DNA of 59,402 bases, from assembly GCF_009362735.1 (NCBI RefSeq), contig NZ_WHNP01000045.1, positions 1-59,402 on the forward strand, in the 5' to 3' direction. The stretch comes from Paraburkholderia franconis (GTDB taxonomy: Bacteria > Pseudomonadota > Gammaproteobacteria > Burkholderiales > Burkholderiaceae). Made by a program: the position numbers and the translations under genes. Shown one piece after another: positions 25,691 through 35,237 of the stretch (its first letter is position 1; every line of letters begins with the position of its first letter). The notes under the pieces were generated by a model. It ran no database searches, was not told the origin of the DNA, and saw only the letters and a list, made by a program, of their open reading frames with translations.

Positions 25691-25831
25691 ACGACATATG
25701 CGCAATGCCAAGCTGACGATCGCCCGGGATTTCCCGGTTGATATGAAGTGACCTCACTAAGACGCCTGATTGATGGGCCGAAAACCTGATTGACACGTAA
25801 AAAATCGGCAACTAGACTCCGCATCGTCAAT

Positions 25832-25843
25832 GCTAACGTTCGC
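25832..25843. promoter_or_regulatory. LacI-type operator upstream of porin
   Basis: GCTAACGTTCGC, identical to the copy at 21716 and one mismatch from consensus. It lies 223 bp before the porin ATG, leaving room for a promoter and a long leader. Confidence 0.7.
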
Positions 25844-26066
25844 GCTAAAAGAAATCGTGTCAGGGCTTGATTTGCCCGCCGGGAAGAGTCCTGTGGCGAG
25901 ACTCGAACGATTGGTACGACAGGAACGGAAGGGAAGCAGCAGCGGACCAGAGAAATATCCGTTGAACGTCATGTGTCGTTGCTGTGCGGTGCTCGATGCC
26001 GCGCCCCGAAGGTGTAGCGCGATGTAAGAACAAACCTGAATATGACGACTGGCAGGAGACAAAGGA

Positions 26067-27236
26067 ATGAAGAGGCTTCTTGTACCCGCGATTTGTGGCT
26101 GCATCGGCGTAGCGGCGCACGCGCAGAGTTCGGTCACCCTTTATGGGCTGATCGATAACGGCGTGTCATACGTGAGCAATCAGCGCACGGCAACTGGCGC
26201 GGGTCACAGCAATGTATTTGCTTCGTCGGGCAACATCGTTGGCAATCGTTGGGGGGTGACGGGTAGCGAGGATCTGGGCGGCGGGCTGCAGGCGATCTTC
26301 AAGCTCGAGAACGGCTTTACCGGTACCAACGGTGGTCTTCAGCAAGGCGGGCGTCTGTTTGGCCGCCAGGCATGGGTCGGCATGTCCAGTTCATATGGCG
26401 CGGTCACGCTGGGTCGACAGTACGATTCGGTCGTCGACTATCTTGCGCCGCGAAGTCTCGCGCAAAGCTTTGTCGGTGGGCTCGAATTCATGCATCCGAT
26501 GGACAACGATAACTTCGGCGATTTCTTCCGGCTCGACAATGCCGTCAAATATGCGAGCGCCGATATCGATGGGCTCAAGTTCGGCGGCTTGTACGCCTTC
26601 TCGAACAAGGCGGGCGATTTCGCGGACAATCGCGCGTTCAGTGCGGGGGCGACCTATAACCACGGTCCCTTCACGCTGAGCGCGGCGTATATGCGCATCG
26701 ACAATCCGGGGGACGGCGCAGCGGGCGCGCTCGACGGCTCATCGACCTCGGGAGATGCGACGTTTCATGCGGCGCGCCAGCAGGTGTGGGGCGTCGGCGC
26801 CGCGTATGTGATCGGTCCGGCGACGCTAGGGCTGGTGTGGAGTCACTCGCGTTACGACGATACGACAGCCGTGTATCGCGGCAGCACGCTTGCTCCGGCG
26901 CCCACTGGATCGCCCACTGACCTGACCTTCGACAACTACGAAGCGAACGTTCGCTATCTGATCACGCCTGCGTGGGTAGTGGCCGCGTCGTACACCTTCA
27001 CGGACGGCTCGTATTCGAACGCCTCGCTGCATGCGAAGCCGCGCTGGAACCAGTTCAATCTGATGACATCGTATTCGTTGTCCAAACGCACGGACGTCTA
27101 TCTGATGGCTGAATATCAGCATGTGACAGGGGCGGCGGGGACGATTTTCAGCGGCGCGTTTATCGGCGGCAGCGGCGGTCCGTCGTCGACCAGCAAGCAG
27201 TTCCTGACAAGCGCCGGCTTGCGCGTGAAGTTCTGA
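26067..27236 (+). CDS. Burkholderia-type outer-membrane porin
   Basis: A 389-aa trimeric porin of the Gram-negative porin (OmpC-like, beta-proteobacterial) family. It has a signal peptide (MKRLLVPAICGCIGVAAHAQ), the hallmark start SSVTLYGLIDNGVSYVSNQ, VTGSEDLGGGLQAIFKLENGF, and ends in Phe as required for outer-membrane insertion (GLRVKF). AGGAGACAAAGGA precedes the ATG. A LacI-type operator lies upstream, so it is likely the dedicated entry channel for the pathway substrate. Confidence 0.92.
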   Translation: MKRLLVPAICGCIGVAAHAQSSVTLYGLIDNGVSYVSNQRTATGAGHSNVFASSGNIVGNRWGVTGSEDLGGGLQAIFKLENGFTGTNGGLQQGGRLFGRQAWVGMSSSYGAVTLGRQYDSVVDYLAPRSLAQSFVGGLEFMHPMDNDNFGDFFRLDNAVKYASADIDGLKFGGLYAFSNKAGDFADNRAFSAGATYNHGPFTLSAAYMRIDNPGDGAAGALDGSSTSGDATFHAARQQVWGVGAAYVIGPATLGLVWSHSRYDDTTAVYRGSTLAPAPTGSPTDLTFDNYEANVRYLITPAWVVAASYTFTDGSYSNASLHAKPRWNQFNLMTSYSLSKRTDVYLMAEYQHVTGAAGTIFSGAFIGGSGGPSSTSKQFLTSAGLRVKF

Positions 27237-27277
27237 CGTCGTGAACGCGGGCGGGTGGTGTTCTTGCTTTGCATGAC

Positions 27278-28234
27278 TCACCCGTCGCGGAAACCGTCGA
27301 CCTGAAAGGCTGGCGCAACCGCTCCGCCGAGTCCCATGGGCGGGCAGTATTGCTGCGCCTGGGCGGTGATCCAGGCCCGGAATACCGTCAATGCCGCATT
27401 ATCGGCCTTGCGCTCCGGATAGATGAGGTAGTAGGACCGATTGCTCGGACACTCGTGAGCCGCCGCCTGGATCAATGCGCCGCGCTGCAGTTCGTCCTCG
27501 ATAAGCAGGCGCGGAATAAGCGCGATGCCCATACCGTGAATCGCCGCCTCGGCGAGCATCGAAAACAGTTCCAATCTCGGCCCCGACATATCGCCTTCAA
27601 CCTGCATGTCGCGCGACGCAAACCAGTCCCGCCATGCATATGGGCGCGTACTCTGTTGCAGGAGCGGGTAGCGCCGCCAGTCCGCCGCAGTCAGCCTGAC
27701 GCGTGGTGCGATCAGCTTTGGGCTGCATACGGCGATCAGGCTTTCACGCATCAGGAAGGTGCCTTCCGTTCCCGGCCATATCGTCGCGCCAGCGTGAATC
27801 GCCGCGTCGAACTCCGTGTCCTCGAACAGGAATGGCCGCGTGCGAACCGTAAGATTGATGTTGATGTCCGGACATGTTGCATTGAGATCGGGGATTCGCG
27901 GCAACAGCCACTTTGTCGCGAACGTCGGGACGACGGCGAGTTCCAGCGATCCGCCATGGCCGCCCTTGGCCATGAGCTCCAGCGTGTCGCGTTCCACTTC
28001 GTCCAGTCGCGATGCGACCTTGCGGCTATAGATCACACCCGCCTCCGTGAGGCTGACGCCGCGCCGGTCGCGCCTGAACAGCTTCACGCCGAGAAAATCC
28101 TCCAGCGAGCCGATCTGGCGGCATATCGCGCTTTGGGTCACAGCGAGTTCGTCCGCCGCCTTGGTGAAACTCTGATGGCGAGCGGCCGTTTCGAATGCCG
28201 ATAGCGCCGCCGTCGAAGGAATCTTTCTGCGCAT
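27278..28234 (-). CDS. LysR-family regulator, probable regulator of the glutaryl-CoA operon
   Basis: About 318 aa from ATG 28234 (ATG 28249 is an alternative). The N-terminal winged helix (FETAARHQSFTKAADELAVTQSAICRQIGSLEDFLGVKLFRRDRRG) is of the GcvA/AmpR type, followed by a LysR substrate-binding domain. It is divergent from gcdH, and a perfect 13-bp inverted repeat lies in the shared promoter. LysR proteins next to gcdH often activate glutarate or lysine catabolic genes (GcdR type). Effector probably glutarate or glutaryl-CoA, by analogy. Confidence 0.85.
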   Translation of the reverse strand: MRRKIPSTAALSAFETAARHQSFTKAADELAVTQSAICRQIGSLEDFLGVKLFRRDRRGVSLTEAGVIYSRKVASRLDEVERDTLELMAKGGHGGSLELAVVPTFATKWLLPRIPDLNATCPDININLTVRTRPFLFEDTEFDAAIHAGATIWPGTEGTFLMRESLIAVCSPKLIAPRVRLTAADWRRYPLLQQSTRPYAWRDWFASRDMQVEGDMSGPRLELFSMLAEAAIHGMGIALIPRLLIEDELQRGALIQAAAHECPSNRSYYLIYPERKADNAALTVFRAWITAQAQQYCPPMGLGGAVAPAFQVDGFRDG

Positions 28235-28261
28235 GCTCGTTACTCGCATGGTGATGGATTG

Positions 28262-28292
28262 ACTGACCTGTGCGATTTTCGCACAGGTCAGT
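28262..28292. promoter_or_regulatory. Perfect 13-bp inverted repeat in the LysR-gcdH promoter
   Basis: ACTGACCTGTGCG (28262-28274) and CGCACAGGTCAGT (28280-28292) are exact reverse complements around ATTTT. It lies 74 bp upstream of gcdH and just before the LysR gene. Candidate operator, either for the LysR protein or for a different dimeric regulator; the 5-nt AT spacer and long arms are unlike the short T-N11-A LysR box. Confidence 0.6.
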
Positions 28293-28365
28293 GCGAACAA
28301 ATCGTTTGAGATCGCGAAAACATGCCTGTAAATTCACTTCGACCCAATCTTGTATAGAGTACGAA

Positions 28366-29553
28366 ATGAGTGCACAGCAAAAATCGTCGTCGTTTCAATG
28401 GGACGATCCGTTGCTGCTGGATCAGCAGTTGACGGAGGAGGAGCGCCTCGTGCGCGAATCGGCTCATGCGTATTGTCAGGAGCGTCTTGCGCCGCGCGTG
28501 CTCGAGGCCTTCCGACGTGAACACATCGACATCGACATCTTTCGCGAGATGGGGGAGCTTGGCCTGCTGGGCGCAACGATCCCCGAGAGCTACGGCGGTG
28601 CAGGTCTGAACTACGTTTGCTACGGCCTCGTCGCGCGCGAAGTTGAACGGGTCGATTCCGGATACCGCTCGATGATGAGCGTGCAGTCGTCTCTCGTCAT
28701 GGTGCCGATCAACGCGTTCGGCAATGAAGCGACGCGGCAGAAGTATCTGCCCCGACTCGCACGAGGTGAATGGATCGGCTGCTTTGGCTTGACCGAACCG
28801 AATCACGGTTCCGATCCGGGCGGCATGATCACGCGTGCAAAGAGGGTCGATGGCGGCTATCTGCTGGCGGGCAACAAGATGTGGATCACGAACAGTCCGA
28901 TCGCCGATGTGTTCGTCGTCTGGGCCAAGGACGACGAAGGCGCGATCCGGGGTTTCGTACTCGAGAAGGGATGGAAGGGACTTTCCGTGCCCGCGATACA
29001 TGGCAAGGTCGGCTTGCGCGCGTCGATCACGGGTGAGATCGTGATGGATGATGTGTTCTGCCCGGAAGAGAACGCGTTTCCGGATATCCGTGGTTTGAAG
29101 GGGCCCTTTACCTGTCTGAACAGTGCGCGGTATGGGATCGCTTGGGGCGCATTGGGTGCGGCGGAAGACTGCTGGCATCGGGCGCGTCAGTATGTTCTCG
29201 ATCGCAAGCAGTTCGGCAAGCCGCTCGCGGCGAACCAGCTGATCCAGAAGAAGCTGGCCGACATGCAGACGGAAATCGCGCTTGGGCTGCAGGGCTGTCT
29301 GCGGCTCGGGCGCATGAAGGACGAGGGCACGGCCGCCGTCGAGATTACATCGATCATGAAACGCAACTCGTGCGGCAAGGCACTCGATATCGCCCGTGTT
29401 GCGCGCGACATGCTCGGCGGCAACGGGATCAGCGACGAGTTCGGCATTGCGCGGCATCTGGTGAATCTGGAAGTGGTCAACACATACGAAGGCACACACG
29501 ATGTTCACGCGCTCATTCTTGGCCGGGCGATCACCGGCATTGCAGCGTTCTGA
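28366..29553 (+). CDS. gcdH: Glutaryl-CoA dehydrogenase
   Basis: A 395-aa acyl-CoA dehydrogenase. Diagnostic features of glutaryl-CoA dehydrogenase are FQWDDPLLLDQQLTEEER at the start, Arg in SGYRSMMSVQSSLVM that binds the glutaryl carboxylate, and the catalytic base Glu in NTYEGTHDVHALILGRAITG. It oxidises and decarboxylates glutaryl-CoA to crotonyl-CoA, passing electrons to ETF. The CoA-transferase follows after 6 bp, and ETF plus ETF-quinone oxidoreductase are further down the same operon, so the electron path is encoded locally. FAD enzyme, cytoplasmic. Confidence 0.95.
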   Translation: MSAQQKSSSFQWDDPLLLDQQLTEEERLVRESAHAYCQERLAPRVLEAFRREHIDIDIFREMGELGLLGATIPESYGGAGLNYVCYGLVAREVERVDSGYRSMMSVQSSLVMVPINAFGNEATRQKYLPRLARGEWIGCFGLTEPNHGSDPGGMITRAKRVDGGYLLAGNKMWITNSPIADVFVVWAKDDEGAIRGFVLEKGWKGLSVPAIHGKVGLRASITGEIVMDDVFCPEENAFPDIRGLKGPFTCLNSARYGIAWGALGAAEDCWHRARQYVLDRKQFGKPLAANQLIQKKLADMQTEIALGLQGCLRLGRMKDEGTAAVEITSIMKRNSCGKALDIARVARDMLGGNGISDEFGIARHLVNLEVVNTYEGTHDVHALILGRAITGIAAF

Positions 29554-29559
29554 TCGGCC

Positions 29560-30798
29560 ATGAACGCAACTTCGAATCAAGGGGCGCTCGACGGTCTGCG
29601 CGTACTCGATCTTTCGCGCGTGCTGGCCGGTCCGTGGGCCAGCCAGTTGCTGGCCGATCTCGGCGCCGATGTCGTCAAGATCGAACGGCCTGGTGCCGGC
29701 GACGACACGCGTGCATGGGGACCGCCGTGGCTGAACGATGCCGATGGCGAGCCGACTGGCGAGTCCGCTTACTATCTGTGCGCCAACCGCAACAAGCGGT
29801 CGGTGGCGATCGATCTGAGCCAGCCGGATGGGCAACGCCTCGTGAAAGAACTGGTCAGCAAGGCAGACGTGCTGATCGAGAATTTCAAGGTCGGCGGACT
29901 CAGTCAGTATGGACTCGATTACGCGAGCCTCAAGGAACTGAATCCGCGCCTTGTCTACTGCTCGATTACGGGATTCGGACAGACCGGTCCTTATGCTTCA
30001 CGCGCCGGCTACGACTTCCTGATTCAGGGCATGGGCGGGCTCATGAGTGTGACGGGTCGCGCGGATGGCACGGAAGGAGAAGGTCCGTTGAAGGCCGGTG
30101 TTGCGCTGACGGACATCACGACAGGACTGTATGCGACAGTGGCGATCCTCGCCGCACTCGCTCGTCGCGAGCGCTCGGGCGTGGGGCAGCACATCGATCT
30201 CGCATTGCTTGACGTGCAGGTTGCCTGTCTTGCCAATCAGGCGACGAATTATCTCGTGGGCGGCGTGGTGCCGCGTCGTATCGGGAATGCGCATCCGAAT
30301 ATCGTGCCCTATCAGGACTTTCCGACCGCCGATGGCCACATGATCATCGCGGTCGGCAACGACGGTCAGTTCGCAAGTCTCTGCATGGCACTGGGTGAGC
30401 CGGAATGGACCAGGGACGCACGCTTTGCCGGCAACGCGCAGCGCGTGAAGTACCGGGACGAGCTGATCGCGATGATTCGCAGCGTTACGGTATCGCGCGC
30501 GACGGGTGAATGGATCGCCTTGATGGAGGCGGCGGGCGTGCCGTGTGGCCCGATCAACGATCTGAGCCAGGTGTTCGAGGACCCGCAGGTGCGGTCGCGC
30601 AACGTGCGCATCGAGATGCAGCACCCGTTGGCCACGCATGTGGCGCTGGTTGCAAATCCGATCCGTATGTCGGAGTCGCCGGTGCAATACCGTCATTCGC
30701 CGCCGACGTTGGGTCAGCATATGACGGAGGTCCTTCGGGACTGGCTCGATATGGATGCGGCGGACGCTGACGAATCGCGAGTTAAAGAACGGCTGTAG
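29560..30798 (+). CDS. Family III CoA-transferase (CaiB/BaiF), probable glutarate CoA-transferase
   Basis: A 412-aa class III CoA-transferase. It opens with GLRVLDLSRVLAGPWASQLLADLGADVVKIERPGAGDD, and the catalytic Asp is at about 152 (RAGYDFLIQGMGG). Directly after gcdH (6 bp), it most likely activates glutarate to glutaryl-CoA using another acyl-CoA such as succinyl-CoA, like the mammalian SUGCT homologue. The donor cannot be read from sequence. Start ATG 29560. Confidence 0.88.
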   Translation: MNATSNQGALDGLRVLDLSRVLAGPWASQLLADLGADVVKIERPGAGDDTRAWGPPWLNDADGEPTGESAYYLCANRNKRSVAIDLSQPDGQRLVKELVSKADVLIENFKVGGLSQYGLDYASLKELNPRLVYCSITGFGQTGPYASRAGYDFLIQGMGGLMSVTGRADGTEGEGPLKAGVALTDITTGLYATVAILAALARRERSGVGQHIDLALLDVQVACLANQATNYLVGGVVPRRIGNAHPNIVPYQDFPTADGHMIIAVGNDGQFASLCMALGEPEWTRDARFAGNAQRVKYRDELIAMIRSVTVSRATGEWIALMEAAGVPCGPINDLSQVFEDPQVRSRNVRIEMQHPLATHVALVANPIRMSESPVQYRHSPPTLGQHMTEVLRDWLDMDAADADESRVKERL

Positions 30799-30867
30799 AC
30801 GGTCGCGTATCGCGACGTTGCACGATGTTGAATGCGCATGCGCTGTATCAGACTGGAATCCTGATAG

Positions 30868-32529
30868 ATGAATTTCCCCGAAACTGGTGGCCCGCGCGAG
30901 TCGATGGAATATGACGTGGTGATCGTCGGCGGCGGCCCGGCGGGCCTGTCGGCGGCCATTCGCCTGAAGCAGCGTGCCGCGGAACAAGGCGTCGAAATCG
31001 GCGTCTGCGTGCTCGAAAAAGGCTCGGAAATCGGGGCGCATATCCTCTCGGGCGCGGTGATGGACCCGCGCGCGCTCAATGAGCTGATCCCGGACTGGAA
31101 AGAAAAGGGCGCGCCTTTAAATGTCGAGGTCACGGAAGACCGCTTCCTGTTTTTGAACGAAACGGGCGCGAAATCGGTGCCGAACTGGGCATTGCCCGAC
31201 AACTTCAAGAATCACGGCAACTACGTGATCAGCCTCGCGAACGTCACGCGCTGGCTCGGCGAGCAGGCCGAGGCGCTGGGCGTGGAGATTTTCCCGGGCT
31301 TTCCGGCGGCTGAAGTGCTGTACAACGACGACGGCTCGGTCAAGGGCGTCGCCACGGGCAACCTCGGCATCGGCAAGGACGGCGAGCCGACCGGGAACTT
31401 CCAGCTCGGCATGGAACTGCACGCGAAGTACACGCTGTTCTGCGAAGGCACGCGCGGGCATCTGGGCCGTCAGCTGTCGGACAGGTTCAGGCTGCGCGAC
31501 GGCGCCGATCCGCAGGTGTACGGCATCGGCATCAAGGAGCTGTGGGAGATCGATCCGTCGAAGCACAAGCCGGGTCTGGTGATCCACACCGCCGGCTGGC
31601 CACTCGATACGCAGACCTACGGCGGCTCGTTTCTCTATCACACGGACAACAACCAGGTGATGGTGGGCTTTGTCGTTGGCCTTGGCTATTCGAATCCGTA
31701 TCTGTCGCCGTTCGAAGAGTTTCAGCGCTACAAGACGCACCTAGAAATCCGCAAGTTCCTCGAAGGCGGCAAGCGTGTGTCATATGGCGCGCGCGCGATC
31801 ACGGCGGGCGGGCTGATGTCGCTGCCGAAGCTCGTGTTTCCGGGCGGCGCGCTCGTCGGCGACGATGCGGGCTTCCTGAACGCCTCGCGGATCAAGGGTT
31901 CGCACGCGGCGATCAAGACGGGCATGCTCGCCGCCGACGCCGCATTCGATGCCGTCCAGACTGGCCGCCAAAACGATGAACTCACCGCCTACCCGGAGTC
32001 GTTCAAGACGTCGTGGCTGCACAACGAACTGTACCGGGCACGCAATTTCAAGCAGTGGATGAGCAAGGGCCTGTACCTGGGCACGCTGATGGTCGGCATC
32101 GAGCAGAAGCTGCTGGGCGGCAACGTGCCGTGGACGCTGCATCACCAGCACTGGGATCACGAGATGCTCAGGCCCGCATCGCAGTGCACGCCGATCGAGT
32201 ATCCGAACCCGGACGGCAAGCTGACGTTCGATCGTCTTTCATCGGTGTTCATTTCGAACACGAACCACGAAGAGAACCAGCCTGCGCACCTGACGCTGAA
32301 AGACACGTCGTTGCCGGTGAAGGTGAATCTGCAGACCTACGCTGGCCCGGAAGCACGTTTCTGTCCGGCCGGCGTGTATGAATTCGTCAGGGAAAACGAG
32401 GAAGACCGCCTGCAGATCAACGCGCAGAACTGCGTGCACTGCAAGACGTGCGACATCAAGGACCCGACGCAGAACATCGTGTGGGTCACGCCGGAAGGCG
32501 GCGGCGGTCCGAACTATCCGAACATGTGA
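30868..32529 (+). CDS. Electron-transfer flavoprotein-ubiquinone oxidoreductase
   Basis: A 553-aa ETF-QO. The FAD-binding GGGPAGLSAAIRL is near residue 21-33. The C-terminal 4Fe-4S site comprises CPAGVYEF and NCVHCKTCDIKDP, with the family-final GGGGPNY. It re-oxidises ETF and reduces ubiquinone at the inner membrane. It lies 69 bp after the CoA-transferase. Having ETF-QO inside a glutarate operon is unusual enough to note, since one copy normally serves all acyl-CoA dehydrogenases. Confidence 0.95.
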   Translation: MNFPETGGPRESMEYDVVIVGGGPAGLSAAIRLKQRAAEQGVEIGVCVLEKGSEIGAHILSGAVMDPRALNELIPDWKEKGAPLNVEVTEDRFLFLNETGAKSVPNWALPDNFKNHGNYVISLANVTRWLGEQAEALGVEIFPGFPAAEVLYNDDGSVKGVATGNLGIGKDGEPTGNFQLGMELHAKYTLFCEGTRGHLGRQLSDRFRLRDGADPQVYGIGIKELWEIDPSKHKPGLVIHTAGWPLDTQTYGGSFLYHTDNNQVMVGFVVGLGYSNPYLSPFEEFQRYKTHLEIRKFLEGGKRVSYGARAITAGGLMSLPKLVFPGGALVGDDAGFLNASRIKGSHAAIKTGMLAADAAFDAVQTGRQNDELTAYPESFKTSWLHNELYRARNFKQWMSKGLYLGTLMVGIEQKLLGGNVPWTLHHQHWDHEMLRPASQCTPIEYPNPDGKLTFDRLSSVFISNTNHEENQPAHLTLKDTSLPVKVNLQTYAGPEARFCPAGVYEFVRENEEDRLQINAQNCVHCKTCDIKDPTQNIVWVTPEGGGGPNYPNM

Positions 32530-32541
32530 TTCAAGGCTGAT

Positions 32542-33384
32542 ATGAAAACGATTGGAATCATTGGGGCAGGGCAGATGGGCCGCGGCATCGCGTTGGTTTG
32601 CGCTGTGGCCGACTTGAACGTGATTCTCATTGACCTCGATGAGCAAGCGGCCGCGCGCGGTATCGAAAGCATCGCGGGGAATCTTGCGCGGATGGTGTCG
32701 AAAGGAAAATCGACTTCGGACGAAGCAAAGGCCGCGCTGCAAAGAATACGGGCGAGCGCAGTGCTGGCTGAACTCGTTGAAGCGGATGTAGTGATCGAAG
32801 CAGCGACCGAAAACGTTCAGATCAAGGAAGATCTTCTGAGGAAGCTGGATGACATCGTCCGCCCGGGAGCGGTCATCGCAACCAACACATCGTCGGTGTC
32901 CGTGACCCGATTGGGTGCAACGCTCGCGGACCCGACACGCTTCATCGGGATGCACTTCTTCAATCCCGTTCCTGTGATGGCATTGGTTGAAGTCATCCGC
33001 GGTCTTCGCACCAGCGATGCCACGTTCGATGCAACCGTCGACCTTGCGAAACGCATCGGCAAACAGCCCATTTGCGTGAAGAACTCGCCGGGATTCGTGG
33101 TCAATCGCATCCTGATACCGATGATCAACGAAGCGATCTTCGTTCTTGAGCAGGATCTCGCGAGCGCCGCGGAGATCGATGCGGGCATGAAGCTCGGCGC
33201 GAATCATCCGATCGGGCCGTTGGCGTTGGCGGACCTGATCGGACTCGATACGATGCTCGCGATCATGAACGTGCTGTATCGCGATTTCAACGATTCAAAG
33301 TATCGCCCGGCGCCGTTGCTCAGGGAAATGGTGGACGCTGGCTATCTCGGGCGAAAGAGTGGTCAAGGTTTTTTCAGCTATTGA
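32542..33384 (+). CDS. 3-hydroxyacyl-CoA dehydrogenase (3-hydroxybutyryl-CoA type)
   Basis: A 280-aa short, monofunctional enzyme. The NAD site is GAGQMG (8-13), the catalytic Ser117 and His138 lie in TNTSS and MHFFNPVPVMALVEVI, and the C-terminal dimerisation domain ends LGRKSGQGFFSY. It oxidises 3-hydroxybutyryl-CoA to acetoacetyl-CoA. In this operon it fits the step after hydration of the crotonyl-CoA made by GcdH; the enoyl-CoA hydratase and thiolase are not in the window. 12 bp after ETF-QO. Confidence 0.92.
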   Translation: MKTIGIIGAGQMGRGIALVCAVADLNVILIDLDEQAAARGIESIAGNLARMVSKGKSTSDEAKAALQRIRASAVLAELVEADVVIEAATENVQIKEDLLRKLDDIVRPGAVIATNTSSVSVTRLGATLADPTRFIGMHFFNPVPVMALVEVIRGLRTSDATFDATVDLAKRIGKQPICVKNSPGFVVNRILIPMINEAIFVLEQDLASAAEIDAGMKLGANHPIGPLALADLIGLDTMLAIMNVLYRDFNDSKYRPAPLLREMVDAGYLGRKSGQGFFSY

Positions 33385-33467
33385 CCGCTTCGGTGCGGAG
33401 CCGATTGCGTGGTCATCCCGAGGCCATGTTCTATCGATGAAGAGTTCAATATTGAGGAAGAGACAGC

Positions 33468-34217
33468 TTGAAGATCATTGTTCCAGTCAAAAGAGTGGTT
33501 GACTACAACGTGAAGGTCCGCGTGAAGTCGGACAACACGGGCGTCGATCTCGCGAACGTGAAGATGTCGATGAATCCGTTCGACGAGATTGCTGTTGAAG
33601 AGGCCGTGCGTTTGAAGGAAGCGGGCGTGGCTAGCGAAGTGATCGCGGTGTCGGCAGGCGTCACGCAGTGCCAGGAAACGCTGCGCACGGCGCTGGCGAT
33701 CGGCGCGGACCGCGCGATCCTGATCGAATCGAATGAAGACCTGCAGCCGCTGGCTGTCGCCAAGCTGCTGAAGGCGCTGGTCGACAAGGAACAGCCTTCG
33801 CTGGTGATCCTGGGCAAGCAGGCGATCGACGACGATTCCAACCAGACGGGCCAGATGCTCGCCGCGCTGGCGGGCCTGCCGCAGGCTACTTTCGCATCGA
33901 AGGTCGTCGTGGCTGATGGCAAGGCGACGGTGTCGCGGGAAGTGGATGGTGGTGCGGAAACGCTGTCGCTGAAACTGCCCGCTGTCATAACGACCGATCT
34001 GCGCCTGAACGAGCCGCGCTATGTGACGCTGCCCAACATCATGAAGGCGAAGAAAAAGCCGCTTGAAACCGTGAAGCCCGAAGAGCTGGGCGTCGATGTG
34101 ACGCCGCGTCTGAAGACGCTGAAAGTCAGCGAGCCGCCGAAGCGCTCGGCTGGCGTCAAGGTGCCGGACGTGAAGACGCTGGTCGACAAGCTCAAGACCG
34201 AAGCGAAGGTGCCTTGA
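33468..34217 (+). CDS. etfB: Electron-transfer flavoprotein beta subunit
   Basis: A 249-aa EtfB. Signatures include KIIVPVKRVVDYNVKVRVK at the start, MNPFDEIAVEEAVRLKE, the AMP-binding region LLKALVDKEQPSLVILGKQAIDDDSNQTGQMLAALAGLPQATFASKV and the recognition loop around LPNIMKAKKKPLE that docks to acyl-CoA dehydrogenases. Forms a heterodimer with EtfA encoded 27 bp downstream. Confidence 0.95.
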   Translation: MKIIVPVKRVVDYNVKVRVKSDNTGVDLANVKMSMNPFDEIAVEEAVRLKEAGVASEVIAVSAGVTQCQETLRTALAIGADRAILIESNEDLQPLAVAKLLKALVDKEQPSLVILGKQAIDDDSNQTGQMLAALAGLPQATFASKVVVADGKATVSREVDGGAETLSLKLPAVITTDLRLNEPRYVTLPNIMKAKKKPLETVKPEELGVDVTPRLKTLKVSEPPKRSAGVKVPDVKTLVDKLKTEAKVP

Positions 34218-34244
34218 TCGACGGACATTGCGGAGACGAATGAA

Positions 34245-35186
34245 ATGACGATTCTGGTAATTGCTGAACACGACAATGCGTCGATCAAGGCCGCGACGCT
34301 GAACACGGTGGCCGCTGCACAGAAGATCGGCGGCGACATTCACGTGCTGGTCGCAGGACACAACGCACAGGCGGCTGCGGATGCGGCTGCGAAGATTGCG
34401 AGCGTCGCAAAGGTACTGCTCGCCGATGCGCCCCAACTGGCGGAAGGCCTCGCGGAAAACGTCGAGACGACGGTACTGAACATCGCGAAGGACTATTCGC
34501 ACATCCTCGCGCCCGCGACGGCTTACGGCAAGAACATCGCGCCGCGCATCGCCGCGAAACTCGACGTCGCGCAGATCAGCGACATTACGGCCGTCGATAG
34601 CGCGGACACGTTCGAGCGGCCGATCTACGCAGGCAATGCGATTGCGATCGTGCAATCGGCCGATCCGATCAAGGTCATCACGGTGCGTGCGACGGGTTTC
34701 GACCCGGTGGCGGCGGAAGGCGGCGGCGCCTCGGTCGAGAAGATCGAAGCTGCAGCCGATGCCGGCATCTCGCAGTTCGTGAGCCGCGAAGTGACGAAGC
34801 TGGACCGTCCGGAACTGACGTCGGCGAACATCATCGTATCGGGCGGCCGGGGTCTGGGCAGCGGCGAGAACTACACGAAAGTGCTTGAACCACTCGCCGA
34901 CAAACTCGGCGCCGCGATGGGCGCATCGCGCGCAGCCGTCGATGCGGGCTACGTGCCGAACGACTATCAGGTCGGCCAGACGGGCAAGATCGTCGCGCCG
35001 CAGCTGTACATCGCGGTCGGCATCTCGGGGGCGATTCAGCACCTTGCGGGCATGAAGGACTCGAAGGTGATCGTCGCGATCAACAAGGACGAAGAGGCGC
35101 CGATTTTCAGCGTCGCGGATTACGGTCTTGTTGGCGATCTGTTCAGTGTCGTGCCCGAACTCGTCGAACATCTGGCCGACGACTAG
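34245..35186 (+). CDS. etfA: Electron-transfer flavoprotein alpha subunit
   Basis: A 313-aa EtfA. The C-terminal FAD-binding domain carries VGQTGKIVAPQLYIAVGISG, AIQHLAGMKDSKVIVAINKDEEAPIF and DYGLVGDLF, all family hallmarks. It carries electrons from GcdH to ETF-QO, both encoded in the same operon. It is the last gene; the LacI-family gene converges from the other side after 51 bp, with no obvious intrinsic terminator between. Confidence 0.95.
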   Translation: MTILVIAEHDNASIKAATLNTVAAAQKIGGDIHVLVAGHNAQAAADAAAKIASVAKVLLADAPQLAEGLAENVETTVLNIAKDYSHILAPATAYGKNIAPRIAAKLDVAQISDITAVDSADTFERPIYAGNAIAIVQSADPIKVITVRATGFDPVAAEGGGASVEKIEAAADAGISQFVSREVTKLDRPELTSANIIVSGGRGLGSGENYTKVLEPLADKLGAAMGASRAAVDAGYVPNDYQVGQTGKIVAPQLYIAVGISGAIQHLAGMKDSKVIVAINKDEEAPIFSVADYGLVGDLFSVVPELVEHLADD

Positions 35187-35237
35187 CGTTAGATGCATGA
35201 AGGTGCTGCCGGCACAACGACGACACAGGATGACGCC

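Noticed and set aside
28262..28292. Reading the 13-bp inverted repeat as a transcription terminator
   Set aside because: It lies in the divergent promoter region between two gene starts and has no T tract on either side.
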